A stretch of DNA of 34,357 bases, from the NCBI RefSeq assembly GCF_002197815.1, contig NZ_NIUB01000048.1:1-34357 (forward strand), given 5' to 3'. Below, one piece after another: positions 14,533 through 21,078 of the stretch (positions within the stretch are counted from its first letter, which is position 1; each line of letters begins with the position of its first letter). The position numbers and the translations under genes were made by a program. The stretch is from Pseudomonas oleovorans subsp. oleovorans (GTDB lineage: Bacteria; Pseudomonadota; Gammaproteobacteria; Pseudomonadales; Pseudomonadaceae). The notes under the pieces are model-generated. The model was not told the DNA's origin. It was given only the letters and a program-made list of their open reading frames with translations, and did not search any database.

Positions 14533-16317
14533 ATGATTTCGATGCTCTCTTCCCGTCAGCGCGGTGCCATACGCCTGGCCTGGTGCTTCGTCGCCCCGTA
14601 TCGCGGCCGGGTACTGGGCGCGCTGCTGGCGCTGATGTTCACGGCAGCCATCACCCTGTCCATGGGCCAGGGCATCAAGCTGCTGGTGGATCAGGGGCTG
14701 GCCACGCAGTCGCCGGCCGCGCTGCGGCAGTCCCTGCTGCTGTTCTTCGTGCTGGTATTGGCGCTGGCCTTCGGCACCTACACGCGCTTCTACCTGGTGT
14801 CATGGATCGGCGAGCGGGTGGTCGCGGATATCCGCCGGCGGGTGTTCGATCACCTGATTGAGTTGCATCCTGGCTTCTACGAGAGCAATCGCAGCTCGGA
14901 AATCCAGTCGCGGCTGACCGCCGATACCGCGCTACTGCAATCGGTGATTGGCTCGTCGCTGTCGATGGCGCTGCGCAACCTGATCATGTTGATCGGTGGC
15001 AGCGTGCTACTGGTGGTCACCAACCCCAAGCTCAGCGGTATCGTTCTGTTGGCTCTACCCTTGGTGGTAGCGCCTATCCTGCTGTTCGGCCGCCGTGTGC
15101 GTGCGCTGTCGCGGCAGAGCCAGGACCGCGTGGCCGATGTCGGCAGTTATGTCGGCGAAGTGCTGGGGCAGATCAAGACGGTACAGGCTTACAACCATCA
15201 GGATGAGGACAAGCGCCGCTTTGGCGAGTCTGCCGAAGCGGCTTTCGATGTGGCGCGCAAGCGCATCGCCCAGCGTTCCTGGCTGATCACCGTAGTGATC
15301 GTGCTGGTGCTCGGCGCTGTCGGGGTGATGCTCTGGGTCGGCGGCATGGATGTGATCGCCGGGCGCATCTCCGGCGGTGAGCTGGCGGCTTTCGTGTTCT
15401 ACAGCCTGATCGTTGGCTCGTCCTTCGGCACGCTGAGCGAGGTGATCGGTGAATTGCAGCGTGCCGCAGGCGCCGCCGAGCGCATCGGCGAGCTGTTACG
15501 TGCCAGCAACGCCATCGTGGCGCCGGAGCAGCCGCAGCATCTGTCGCAGCCGGTACAGGGGCGCATCGAGCTGCAGCGTGTGCGATTCGCCTATCCGTCG
15601 CGTTTGGACAGCTACGCCATCGATGGCATCGATCTGCAGGTAGCGGCAGGCGAGACGCTGGCACTGGTAGGACCGTCCGGGGCTGGCAAATCGACGCTGT
15701 TCGATCTGCTGCTGCGCTTCTTCGATCCGCAGGGCGGGCGCATCCTCATCGATGGCGTGCCGATCGATCAGCTCGATCCGCGCGAGTTGCGCGAGTTGCG
15801 CGAGTTGCGCGAGTTGCGTGCCAGTTTCGCCCTGGTGTCGCAGAATCCTGCGCTGTTCTTCGGCTCGGTGGAGGACAACATTCGCTATGGTCGCCTGGAT
15901 GCCAGCCAGGCCGAGGTGGAGGCGGCCGCGCGGGCGGCGCATGCCCATGAGTTCATTCAGCGCCTACCGCAGGGTTACCAGACTCATTTGGGGGAGGCCG
16001 GGCTCGGGCTTTCCGGTGGCCAGCGTCAGCGCCTGGCGATTGCCCGTGCCTTGCTCGCCGATGCGCCGATCCTGCTGCTCGATGAGGCCACCAGCGCCCT
16101 GGATGCCGAGAGCGAGCACCTGATCCAGCAGGCGCTGCCGTCACTAATGGCCGGGCGCACCACCTTGGTGATCGCTCATCGCCTGGCCACGGTGAAGCAG
16201 GCGGATCGCATTGCGGTGATCGAACAGGGCCGTTTGGCTGCGATCGGCAGTCATGCCGAGCTGATCGAGAGTAGTCCGCTCTATGCGCGTTTGGCCGAGT
16301 TGCAGTTCGGCAACTAG
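14533..16317 (+). CDS. ABC exporter, fused membrane and ATPase domains (MsbA-like)
   Basis: This 594-residue half-transporter of the exporter type would work as a homodimer in the inner membrane. The first ~320 residues hold six membrane helices. The nucleotide-binding domain has Walker A GPSGAGKST at 380-388, a Q-loop (ALVSQNPALFFGSVEDN), the signature GLSGGQRQRLAIARALL, Walker B ILLLDEATSALD and the H-loop VIAHRL. The substrate is unknown (lipid or drug by family). Between Walker A and the Q-loop the sequence DPRELRAS is stretched to four ELR units (418-429) by a 9-bp DNA repeat. The other start, M4, is possible; the ribosome site is weak. It is convergent with rhtA and shares a CTAG at the stops. 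Confidence 0.93.
   Translation: MISMLSSRQRGAIRLAWCFVAPYRGRVLGALLALMFTAAITLSMGQGIKLLVDQGLATQSPAALRQSLLLFFVLVLALAFGTYTRFYLVSWIGERVVADIRRRVFDHLIELHPGFYESNRSSEIQSRLTADTALLQSVIGSSLSMALRNLIMLIGGSVLLVVTNPKLSGIVLLALPLVVAPILLFGRRVRALSRQSQDRVADVGSYVGEVLGQIKTVQAYNHQDEDKRRFGESAEAAFDVARKRIAQRSWLITVVIVLVLGAVGVMLWVGGMDVIAGRISGGELAAFVFYSLIVGSSFGTLSEVIGELQRAAGAAERIGELLRASNAIVAPEQPQHLSQPVQGRIELQRVRFAYPSRLDSYAIDGIDLQVAAGETLALVGPSGAGKSTLFDLLLRFFDPQGGRILIDGVPIDQLDPRELRELRELRELRASFALVSQNPALFFGSVEDNIRYGRLDASQAEVEAAARAAHAHEFIQRLPQGYQTHLGEAGLGLSGGQRQRLAIARALLADAPILLLDEATSALDAESEHLIQQALPSLMAGRTTLVIAHRLATVKQADRIAVIEQGRLAAIGSHAELIESSPLYARLAELQFGN
15782..15817 (+). repeat. Four tandem 9-bp units inside the ABC exporter gene
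   Basis: GCGAGTTGC occurs four times in a row without a mismatch. Nine-bp units keep the frame and give ELR-ELR-ELR-ELR where relatives normally have a single DPRELR. This is a slippage-type expansion in the helix before the Q-loop. Confidence 0.95.
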
Positions 16318-17165
16318 CTCTTGGGTTTGATGGTGGCGGCTGCCCCGGCAGAGGCGATAATGATCGCACCGACGGCCAGCCACTGGCCCCAGAGCAGCTT
16401 CTCGCCGAGAAAGGCCAGACCGCACATTGCCGCGACTGCCGGCTCTAGGCTCATCAGCACGCTGAAGGTGCGTGCGGGCAGGCGCGTCAAGGCGACCATC
16501 TCCAGGCTGTAGGGCAGGGCCGAAGACAGTACCGCGACACCCAGGGCGATGGGTAGCAGGTCCGCGCTCAGCAGGTCCGTGCCGGCATGCCAGATGCCAA
16601 TGGGCAGGACCAGCAAGGCGGCGACCCAGGTGCCCAGGGCGACGGTGTGGCGGCCATGCTGGGCGCCGGCTTTCTGGCCGAAGATGATGTACAGCGACCA
16701 GCACACCCCCGCGCCGAGGGCCAGAGCTGCGCCGAGTGGGTCTATGGCGCTTTGCGTGGCGCCGGTTGGCAGCAGCATCCACAGGCCGGCGATGGCCAGA
16801 ATCACCCAGACGAAGTCCAGCAGGCGGCGCGAGGAAAACAGCGCCAGAGCCAGCGGCCCGGTGAATTCCAGCGCCACGGCGATGCCCAGCGGGATGCTCT
16901 GCAGGGACATGTAGAACATCAGATTCATGCCGCCCAGCGCCAGGCCGTAGGCGAGCAGGGCATGGCACTTGCGCAAATCCAGTTTGGCCCGCCAGGGCTG
17001 CATCACCAGCGACAGAATGATCGCGCCGAGCACCAGGCGCAGGGCTGTGGTGCCTTCGGCGCCGACCAGCGGGAACAGGTTCTTGGCCAGCGACGCGCCG
17101 CTCTGGATCGAGACCATGGCCACCAGCAACAAGGCAATGGGGGCGAGAAGTGCACTGCGTGACAT
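16314..17165 (-). CDS. rhtA: RhtA-type amino-acid exporter (EamA/DMT family)
   Basis: This 283-residue inner-membrane protein has about ten membrane helices in two EamA repeats. The N-terminus MVSIQSGASLAKNLFPLVGAEG and the second-repeat LPYSLEMVALTRLPARTFSVLMSLEPAVAA are characteristic of RhtA, the threonine/homoserine exporter of E. coli, so it likely exports these or related amino acids. Start ATG 17165 has CAGGA before it. A strong intrinsic terminator ends only 26 bp before the start, which suggests attenuation. The stop codon overlaps the stop of the convergent ABC exporter by two bases. Confidence 0.92.
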   Translation of the reverse strand: MSRSALLAPIALLLVAMVSIQSGASLAKNLFPLVGAEGTTALRLVLGAIILSLVMQPWRAKLDLRKCHALLAYGLALGGMNLMFYMSLQSIPLGIAVALEFTGPLALALFSSRRLLDFVWVILAIAGLWMLLPTGATQSAIDPLGAALALGAGVCWSLYIIFGQKAGAQHGRHTVALGTWVAALLVLPIGIWHAGTDLLSADLLPIALGVAVLSSALPYSLEMVALTRLPARTFSVLMSLEPAVAAMCGLAFLGEKLLWGQWLAVGAIIIASAGAAATIKPKS

Positions 17166-17190
17166 GGGCTATGTCCTGGTGGTGATCATC

Positions 17191-17219
17191 AAAGAAAAAA
17201 CCGGCCGCTGGGGCCGGTT
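17191..17219 (-). terminator. Intrinsic terminator in the rhtA leader (attenuator candidate)
   Basis: Read on the minus strand, AACCGGCC (17206-17199 on the far side) and GGCCGGTT form an 8-bp stem with a 5-base loop, directly followed by TTTTTTCTTT. It points at rhtA and ends 26 bp before its ATG. A transcript entering rhtA must pass it, unless the promoter is in the last 26 bp, which is too short. Confidence 0.85.
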
Positions 17220-17299
17220 CTTCGTGGCGCGTAGTGGCTGCCAGACCGTTGAGAAAAACGTAGGCGAGGCAGGCAAGACAATACCGATGGCGGCCCCGC

Positions 17300-17321
17300 A
17301 AAAACGACCGAAAAACGGTCG
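17300..17321 (-). terminator. Second intrinsic terminator upstream of rhtA (ppnP terminator)
   Basis: CGACCG, loop of five T, CGGTCG, then TTTTT on the minus strand (A-run at 17300-17304). It may be the original terminator of ppnP, now 360 bp past its stop because the 269-bp element landed between them. Confidence 0.8.
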
Positions 17322-17416
17322 GAGTCGCGCTCGACTTTACGAGCTGTAAATGAGCATTTTGACTGGGCTCGCACGCGAGGTCGCTTTTAAACGCAGGTAG
17401 TTTCTCAACGGGCTGT

Positions 17417-17685
17417 TAGGGTCTGTTGCCGTTTCGCGCACGGCCGCGACGGAGCCAGTTTTTGCGTGGGGCTAGGCGTGAGACGCGAAGTTTGGTCGCC
17501 CAAATGAACCGTCGAGTAACGACGTACCACGCAAAAACTGGCCCGTCCCTTCGGGTTGCGCGGCAAATTGCGCCATGCGTCGTTGCGGGATTTGGCAAGG
17601 GAACGACCATTACCTGCATCCCGCGCCTCGCGTGGCGCAATTTGGCGCAGCAACGCGGCTCGTGTCGAAACGGCAACAGACCCTA
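17417..17685. mobile_element. 269-bp MITE-like element, full copy
   Basis: Perfect 20-bp terminal inverted repeats (TAGGGTCTGTTGCCGTTTCG) bound a non-coding 269 bp. Two more perfect inverted pairs lie inside: 16 bp (17454-17469 with 17527-17542) and 12 bp (17564-17575 with 17633-17644). No transposase can be read. Left flank TTAG and right flank CTAG fit either a TA or a YTAR target; I cannot decide between an IS630- and an IS5-type parent. The last three bases, read leftward, are the TAG stop of ppnP. The 54-bp copy at 7532 is a deleted form. Confidence 0.85.
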
Positions 17686-17964
17686 GCGATATTCGCAGAG
17701 ATAGGCGGTGTCTACGGCCACCTTGAGCTGGAACTTGCTGTTGGCCTCGACGGTGAACTTGCTGCCGGCTTCGAAGGTGTTCCAGCTGTCGCTGCCCGGC
17801 AGTTTGACGGTCAGGGCGCCGGCGACGACATGCATGACTTCCAGTTGGCTGGTGCCGAATTCGTATTCGCCCGGGGCCATTACGCCGATGGTGGCAGGGC
17901 CTTCAGCCATTGTGAAACCGATGGATTTGACGGTGCCGTCGAAGTATTCGTTGACCTTGAACAT
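17683..17964 (-). CDS. ppnP: Pyrimidine/purine nucleoside phosphorylase PpnP
   Basis: This 93-residue cupin-fold enzyme (formerly DUF1255/YaiE) splits nucleosides with phosphate. The start MFKVNEYFDGTVKSIGF and MAPGEYEFGTSQLEVMHVV, GALTVKLPGS, FEAGSKFTVEANSKFQLKV and the ending AYLCEYR are all characteristic, and the length is exactly that of the family. Its TAG stop is formed by the end of the 269-bp element, which inserted there without altering the protein. The transcript therefore runs into a structured repeat. Confidence 0.95.
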   Translation of the reverse strand: MFKVNEYFDGTVKSIGFTMAEGPATIGVMAPGEYEFGTSQLEVMHVVAGALTVKLPGSDSWNTFEAGSKFTVEANSKFQLKVAVDTAYLCEYR

Positions 17965-18102
17965 CTGCGATTCCTCGGAAGGGGTTGAAAAAATTGCTGG
18001 AAGCCATGTTTAACGTCGTGTGACGACGGCCAGAAGGGTGACCGCCATGCATGGCAGGCCATAAAAGGGCCGCCAGTATGCCCAAGCGCCTTTTCTTCGT
18101 CA

Positions 18103-18651
18103 TCAGTCTTTGAGGGGCAATACCAGTGGCAGCAGGCGGGCGGTGTTACGCGCATCTTCGAGGGCGCGGTGCTGTTGCCCTTGAAACTGCATGCCAGCCA
18201 GTTGCAATGCACTGTGCAGGCCAACCGGCCGCTGCAGTTGGCGCGCCTTGGCGAAAGCCTGTTTGAGGTTAAGGTGCGGCACCTGGGCCAGCAGGCTGTG
18301 CAACTGATGTTGACGCCATTCCTGCTCCAGCTGGCGGCGATCGTAATCACCCCAACTGCTCCAGCCGACCAGGCGTGGTGCATGCTGCGTCAGCCAGCGC
18401 TCGAACTGAGCCCAGACCTGGGACAGGGTAGCGGCGCTGTCGATCTCGGCCTGGGTGATATGAGTGAGTTCGCGGCAGAAGTCGGTCAAGCACGGGCGGC
18501 GCTGTGGTTTGACGATGCGCTGAAAGTGATCCCGTTCATGGCCGTCCACACCAACCAGGCTGGCACCGATCTCGATGATTTCCATTTCCTCCATCGCCCA
18601 GCCGCCCTCATCAGTGGTGGCCTCCAGGTCGATGACTAGCCAATGCCCCAT
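18103..18651 (-). CDS. DEDDh-family 3'-5' exonuclease
   Basis: This 182-residue exonuclease is of the RNase T/DNA polymerase III epsilon fold. Exo I is WLVIDLEATT with D8 and E10. Exo II is around LVGWSSWGDYDRRQLEQE. Exo III is HRALEDARNTARLL, with histidine five residues before the aspartate. The FCRELTHITQAEID segment is typical of the subfamily related to animal ERI1. The target may be RNA or DNA ends; this is not known. ATG 18651 is the only good start. It lies 138 bp upstream of ppnP. Confidence 0.9.
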   Translation of the reverse strand: MGHWLVIDLEATTDEGGWAMEEMEIIEIGASLVGVDGHERDHFQRIVKPQRRPCLTDFCRELTHITQAEIDSAATLSQVWAQFERWLTQHAPRLVGWSSWGDYDRRQLEQEWRQHQLHSLLAQVPHLNLKQAFAKARQLQRPVGLHSALQLAGMQFQGQQHRALEDARNTARLLPLVLPLKD

Positions 18652-18961
18652 GGGCGCTCCTTAGAACCTGTCTGCGATCTGTTGCGCTTCGGCCTCGCTG
18701 CATGGAAAAGGCTCCTGGCATCAGGGCCAAGGCTCCAAGCTCAAGCATCCGTTCTGAATCGAATCGCAGGCAGTATGGAAGGCCTTTTCGGCCAGGGCAA
18801 ACGTCGTTGACGCGTGCGTGGCGCAGCGACGGTTTCTGATGTTCTTCTCCTGTGGCAGAAGGTGGCGCGTAGCGTCGGATGAGGGGCGGCGTGCTGCAAA
18901 GGCTTTGATGATTCGCGCCATGCCCGTTAGGCTCTGGCGCCTATATCTGCAGGAGGTTGCT
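18652..18961. other. Divergent intergenic region, no gene seen
   Basis: These 310 bp separate the leftward exonuclease gene from the rightward dehydrogenase gene. Short frames are present but have no family look. The last bases hold the strong ribosome site GCAGGAGGTTGCT before ATG 18962. I see no convincing promoter pair or repeat. Confidence 0.6.
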
Positions 18962-19834
18962 ATGGCAAAGGTCACGTTTCTCGGTTTGGGCGTCATGGGG
19001 TATCCGATGGCCGGGCATCTGGCACGCAAAGGGCATCAGGTGACGGTCTATAACCGCTCGCCGGGCAAAGCCGAGCAATGGATGGGTGAATATGCCGGCA
19101 GCTCTGCGCCGACCCCGCGTGAGGCGGTGGCGGGCGCCGAACTGGTGATGTGTTGCGTCGGTAACGATGACGACCTGCGCAGCGTGATTCTGGGCGAGCA
19201 GGGCGCGTTCGCCGGTATGGCGCCGGGCGCCATTCTGGTCGATCACACCACCGCCTCGGCCGATGTGGCGCGTGAGCTGGCGGCTGTTGCGGCCGAGCAT
19301 GGCCTGGGTTTTCTCGATGCGCCGGTATCCGGTGGTCAGGCCGGTGCGATCAATGGTGTGCTGACCGTGATGGTCGGTGGCGAGGCCGAAACCTATGCGC
19401 TTGCCGAGCCGGTCATCCAGAGTTACGCGCGGATGATGCGCCTGATGGGTCCGGCCGGCAGCGGCCAGTTGAGCAAGATGGTCAATCAGATCTGCATCGC
19501 CGGTCTGGTTCAGGGTTTGGCAGAGGCGCTCAACTTCGCTCAGTGCGCGGGGCTGGATGGCCATGCGGTGGTCGATGTGATCAGCAAGGGCGCAGCGCAG
19601 TCCTGGCAGATGGAAAATCGCTACAAGACCATGCTGGCCGGCGAGTTCGACTTCGGTTTCGCGGTCGACTGGATGCGCAAGGATCTGTCGATTCTGCTCG
19701 ACGAGTCGCGTCGCAACGGTGCTCAACTGCCTGTGACGGCGCTGGTCGATCAGTTCTACGCCGACGTTCAGGCCATGGGCGGTGGGCGCTGGGATACCTC
19801 CAGCCTGCTGGCTCGCCTGCAGCGTAACCGCTGA
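18962..19834 (+). CDS. 3-hydroxyisobutyrate dehydrogenase-family oxidoreductase
   Basis: This 290-residue beta-hydroxyacid dehydrogenase is PA1576-like. The cofactor site GLGVMGYPMAGHLARKG is at residues 7-23. The substrate-binding motif is DAPVSGGQAGAINGVLTVMVGG. The catalytic lysine lies in GSGQLSKMVNQI, and the C-terminal FDFGFAVDWMRKDL is typical. ATG 18962 follows GCAGGAGGTTGCT; the frame extends back to 18818 without support. The natural substrate could be 3-hydroxyisobutyrate, tartronate semialdehyde or another beta-hydroxyacid. Confidence 0.92.
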   Translation: MAKVTFLGLGVMGYPMAGHLARKGHQVTVYNRSPGKAEQWMGEYAGSSAPTPREAVAGAELVMCCVGNDDDLRSVILGEQGAFAGMAPGAILVDHTTASADVARELAAVAAEHGLGFLDAPVSGGQAGAINGVLTVMVGGEAETYALAEPVIQSYARMMRLMGPAGSGQLSKMVNQICIAGLVQGLAEALNFAQCAGLDGHAVVDVISKGAAQSWQMENRYKTMLAGEFDFGFAVDWMRKDLSILLDESRRNGAQLPVTALVDQFYADVQAMGGGRWDTSSLLARLQRNR

Positions 19835-19907
19835 TCGCCAAAGGCCTCGACGGCATGCGCGGAGCTCATTAGGATCGCCGCCGTTCGCTTCCAGTCGAGG
19901 TCGTTTC

Positions 19908-20159
19908 ATGGAGTGTCGTGCCGGTTGCGGTGCCTGCTGCATCGCGCCTTCCATCAGCTCACCGATTCCGGGCATGCCTGACGGCAAGCCCGCTGGCGTG
20001 CGCTGTATCCATCTCAATGCCGAGTTTCTCTGCGCCATCTTCGGTCGCCCGGAGAGGCCCGCAGTGTGCGGTGGGTTCAAGGCGGAAGAGCAGCTGTGCG
20101 CGGATGATCGCGAGAGCGCCATTCGTATGTTGGGTTGGCTGGAGCAGGCGACTGTCTGA
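19908..20159 (+). CDS. YkgJ-type cysteine-cluster protein
   Basis: This 83-residue protein starts MECRAGCGACCIAPSISSPI. Cysteines C3, C7, C10 and C11, with others in VRCIHL, FLCAIF, AVCGGF and QLCADD, make a zinc- or iron-sulfur-binding cluster of the CxxxCxxCC (YkgJ) type. The length and the C-terminal ESAIRMLGWLEQAT match the short Pseudomonas form. It lies 73 bp after the dehydrogenase gene. No role is established; metal binding is inferred from the cysteines. Confidence 0.88.
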   Translation: MECRAGCGACCIAPSISSPIPGMPDGKPAGVRCIHLNAEFLCAIFGRPERPAVCGGFKAEEQLCADDRESAIRMLGWLEQATV

Positions 20160-20225
20160 CGATGTGAACCGCTCACGGCCCGTGCGGGTCGAAACGCAAA
20201 CAGTTCCACCGGGAGTTGCTCGAAG

Positions 20226-20824
20226 ATGATGCGTTATTCCGTTCTGGCCATGCTGTTGTGCGTGACCGCTGTCCAGGTTGCCGAGAGGCAGTGGCAGCTG
20301 GAGCGCGAAGAAGACGGTGTGAGCGTTTACCAGGCTGATGTGCCTGTATCCAAGTACAAGGCCTATCGCGGTGTGGTGGCGATCAACGCTGACCTGGCCG
20401 GGATACAGGCGGCGCAGGAGGATGTCGCGGGGTCCTGCTCCTGAATCTTCAGCTGCCAGCAGCAGCGACTGCTCGAGACCTAGGGTAATGTGAGCGAGCT
20501 GTACACCCGTTTCGAGACGCCCTGGCCGGTGAAGGCGCGTGATTCGGTGATCCATGTGACCACGCGCACTGATGCTGACGGCGCTGTCAAGCGCCTGCTC
20601 AAGGCGGTGCCGCAGTGATTGCCGGAGGATAAGGATTTCGTGCGGGTGTAACGTGTCGACGGCGAGTGGCATCTCAAACCGCGGACCAGGACAGGGTGGA
20701 GGTGACCTACGAGGTGCACACTGAACCGGGCGGCAGTGTGCCCTCCTGGCTGGCCAACAGTTTCGTCGTCGATGCGCCGCTGCAGACGCTGCAGGGTTTG
20801 CGAGCGAAGGTGGAAGGGCGCTGA
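20226..20824 (+). pseudogene. START-domain lipid-binding protein, dead
   Basis: Translating through stops gives a START-domain protein of about 199 residues. It has a signal-like N-terminus (MMRYSVLAMLLCVTAVQVA), QWQLEREEDGVSVYQADVP, LYTRFETPWPVKARDSVI, LPEDKDFVRV, then VEVTYEVHTEPGGSVPSWLA and a C-terminal FVVDAPLQTLQGL. In-frame stops are TGA 20442, TAG 20481, TGA 20616 and TAA 20649, and a frameshift near 20685 is needed to reach the last part. Four nonsense codons rule out a sequencing slip. Its place before gltA is familiar from Pseudomonas, where I recall an intact copy. Confidence 0.85.
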
Positions 20825-20845
20825 GCGAGATACTCGCCAGGCAAT

Positions 20846-21062
20846 AAAAAGGCTGCCAGATGGGCTAATGCCGATCAGATAAGGTTTTTTGCTCTTGCAG
20901 GGTGGACTTCAGCCCACCAACGGCGGCCGGCGTGGGCTGAAGCCCACCCTACAAGTCGAACCGACTGGCAACAGTTAAATTCCTTCCTATACGATTGCAG
21001 CGCCCGTAAACCAAGTGCCTAGGCGCTTAACTGACTGACATTAGCCAGATGGGCAGCCTTTT
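20846..21062. terminator. Bidirectional terminator split by an inserted element
   Basis: The left half AAAAAGGCTGCC ends at 20857. The right half GGGCAGCCTTTTT starts at 21051. Removing the 178-bp element and one copy of the 11-bp direct repeat restores a GGCTGCC-AGAT-GGGCAGCC hairpin with A- and T-runs on both sides, a perfect two-way terminator for the START gene and gltA. As it stands, only a 3-bp GCC/GGC stem is left next to each run. Confidence 0.8.
20866..21043. mobile_element. 178-bp non-autonomous element with IS4-like ends
   Basis: The left end TAATGCCGATCAGATAAGG (20866-20884) and the reverse of the right end TAATGTCAGTCAGTTAAG (21043-21026) form imperfect terminal repeats. The 11-bp sequence GCCAGATGGGC stands directly on both sides (20855-20865 and 21044-21054) as a target duplication. 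Ends beginning TAATGCCGATCAG and duplications of 11-13 bp are what I remember for IS4. Inside is an 18-bp near-perfect hairpin (20900-20917 with 20932-20949). There is no transposase. Confidence 0.8.
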
Positions 21063-21078
21063 TCGTCTCGGGGCGCTA

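Noticed and set aside
18063..18101. Possible AAAAGG...CCTTTT hairpin between the exonuclease gene and ppnP
   Set aside because: Only the ends pair and the loop is long; not convincing.
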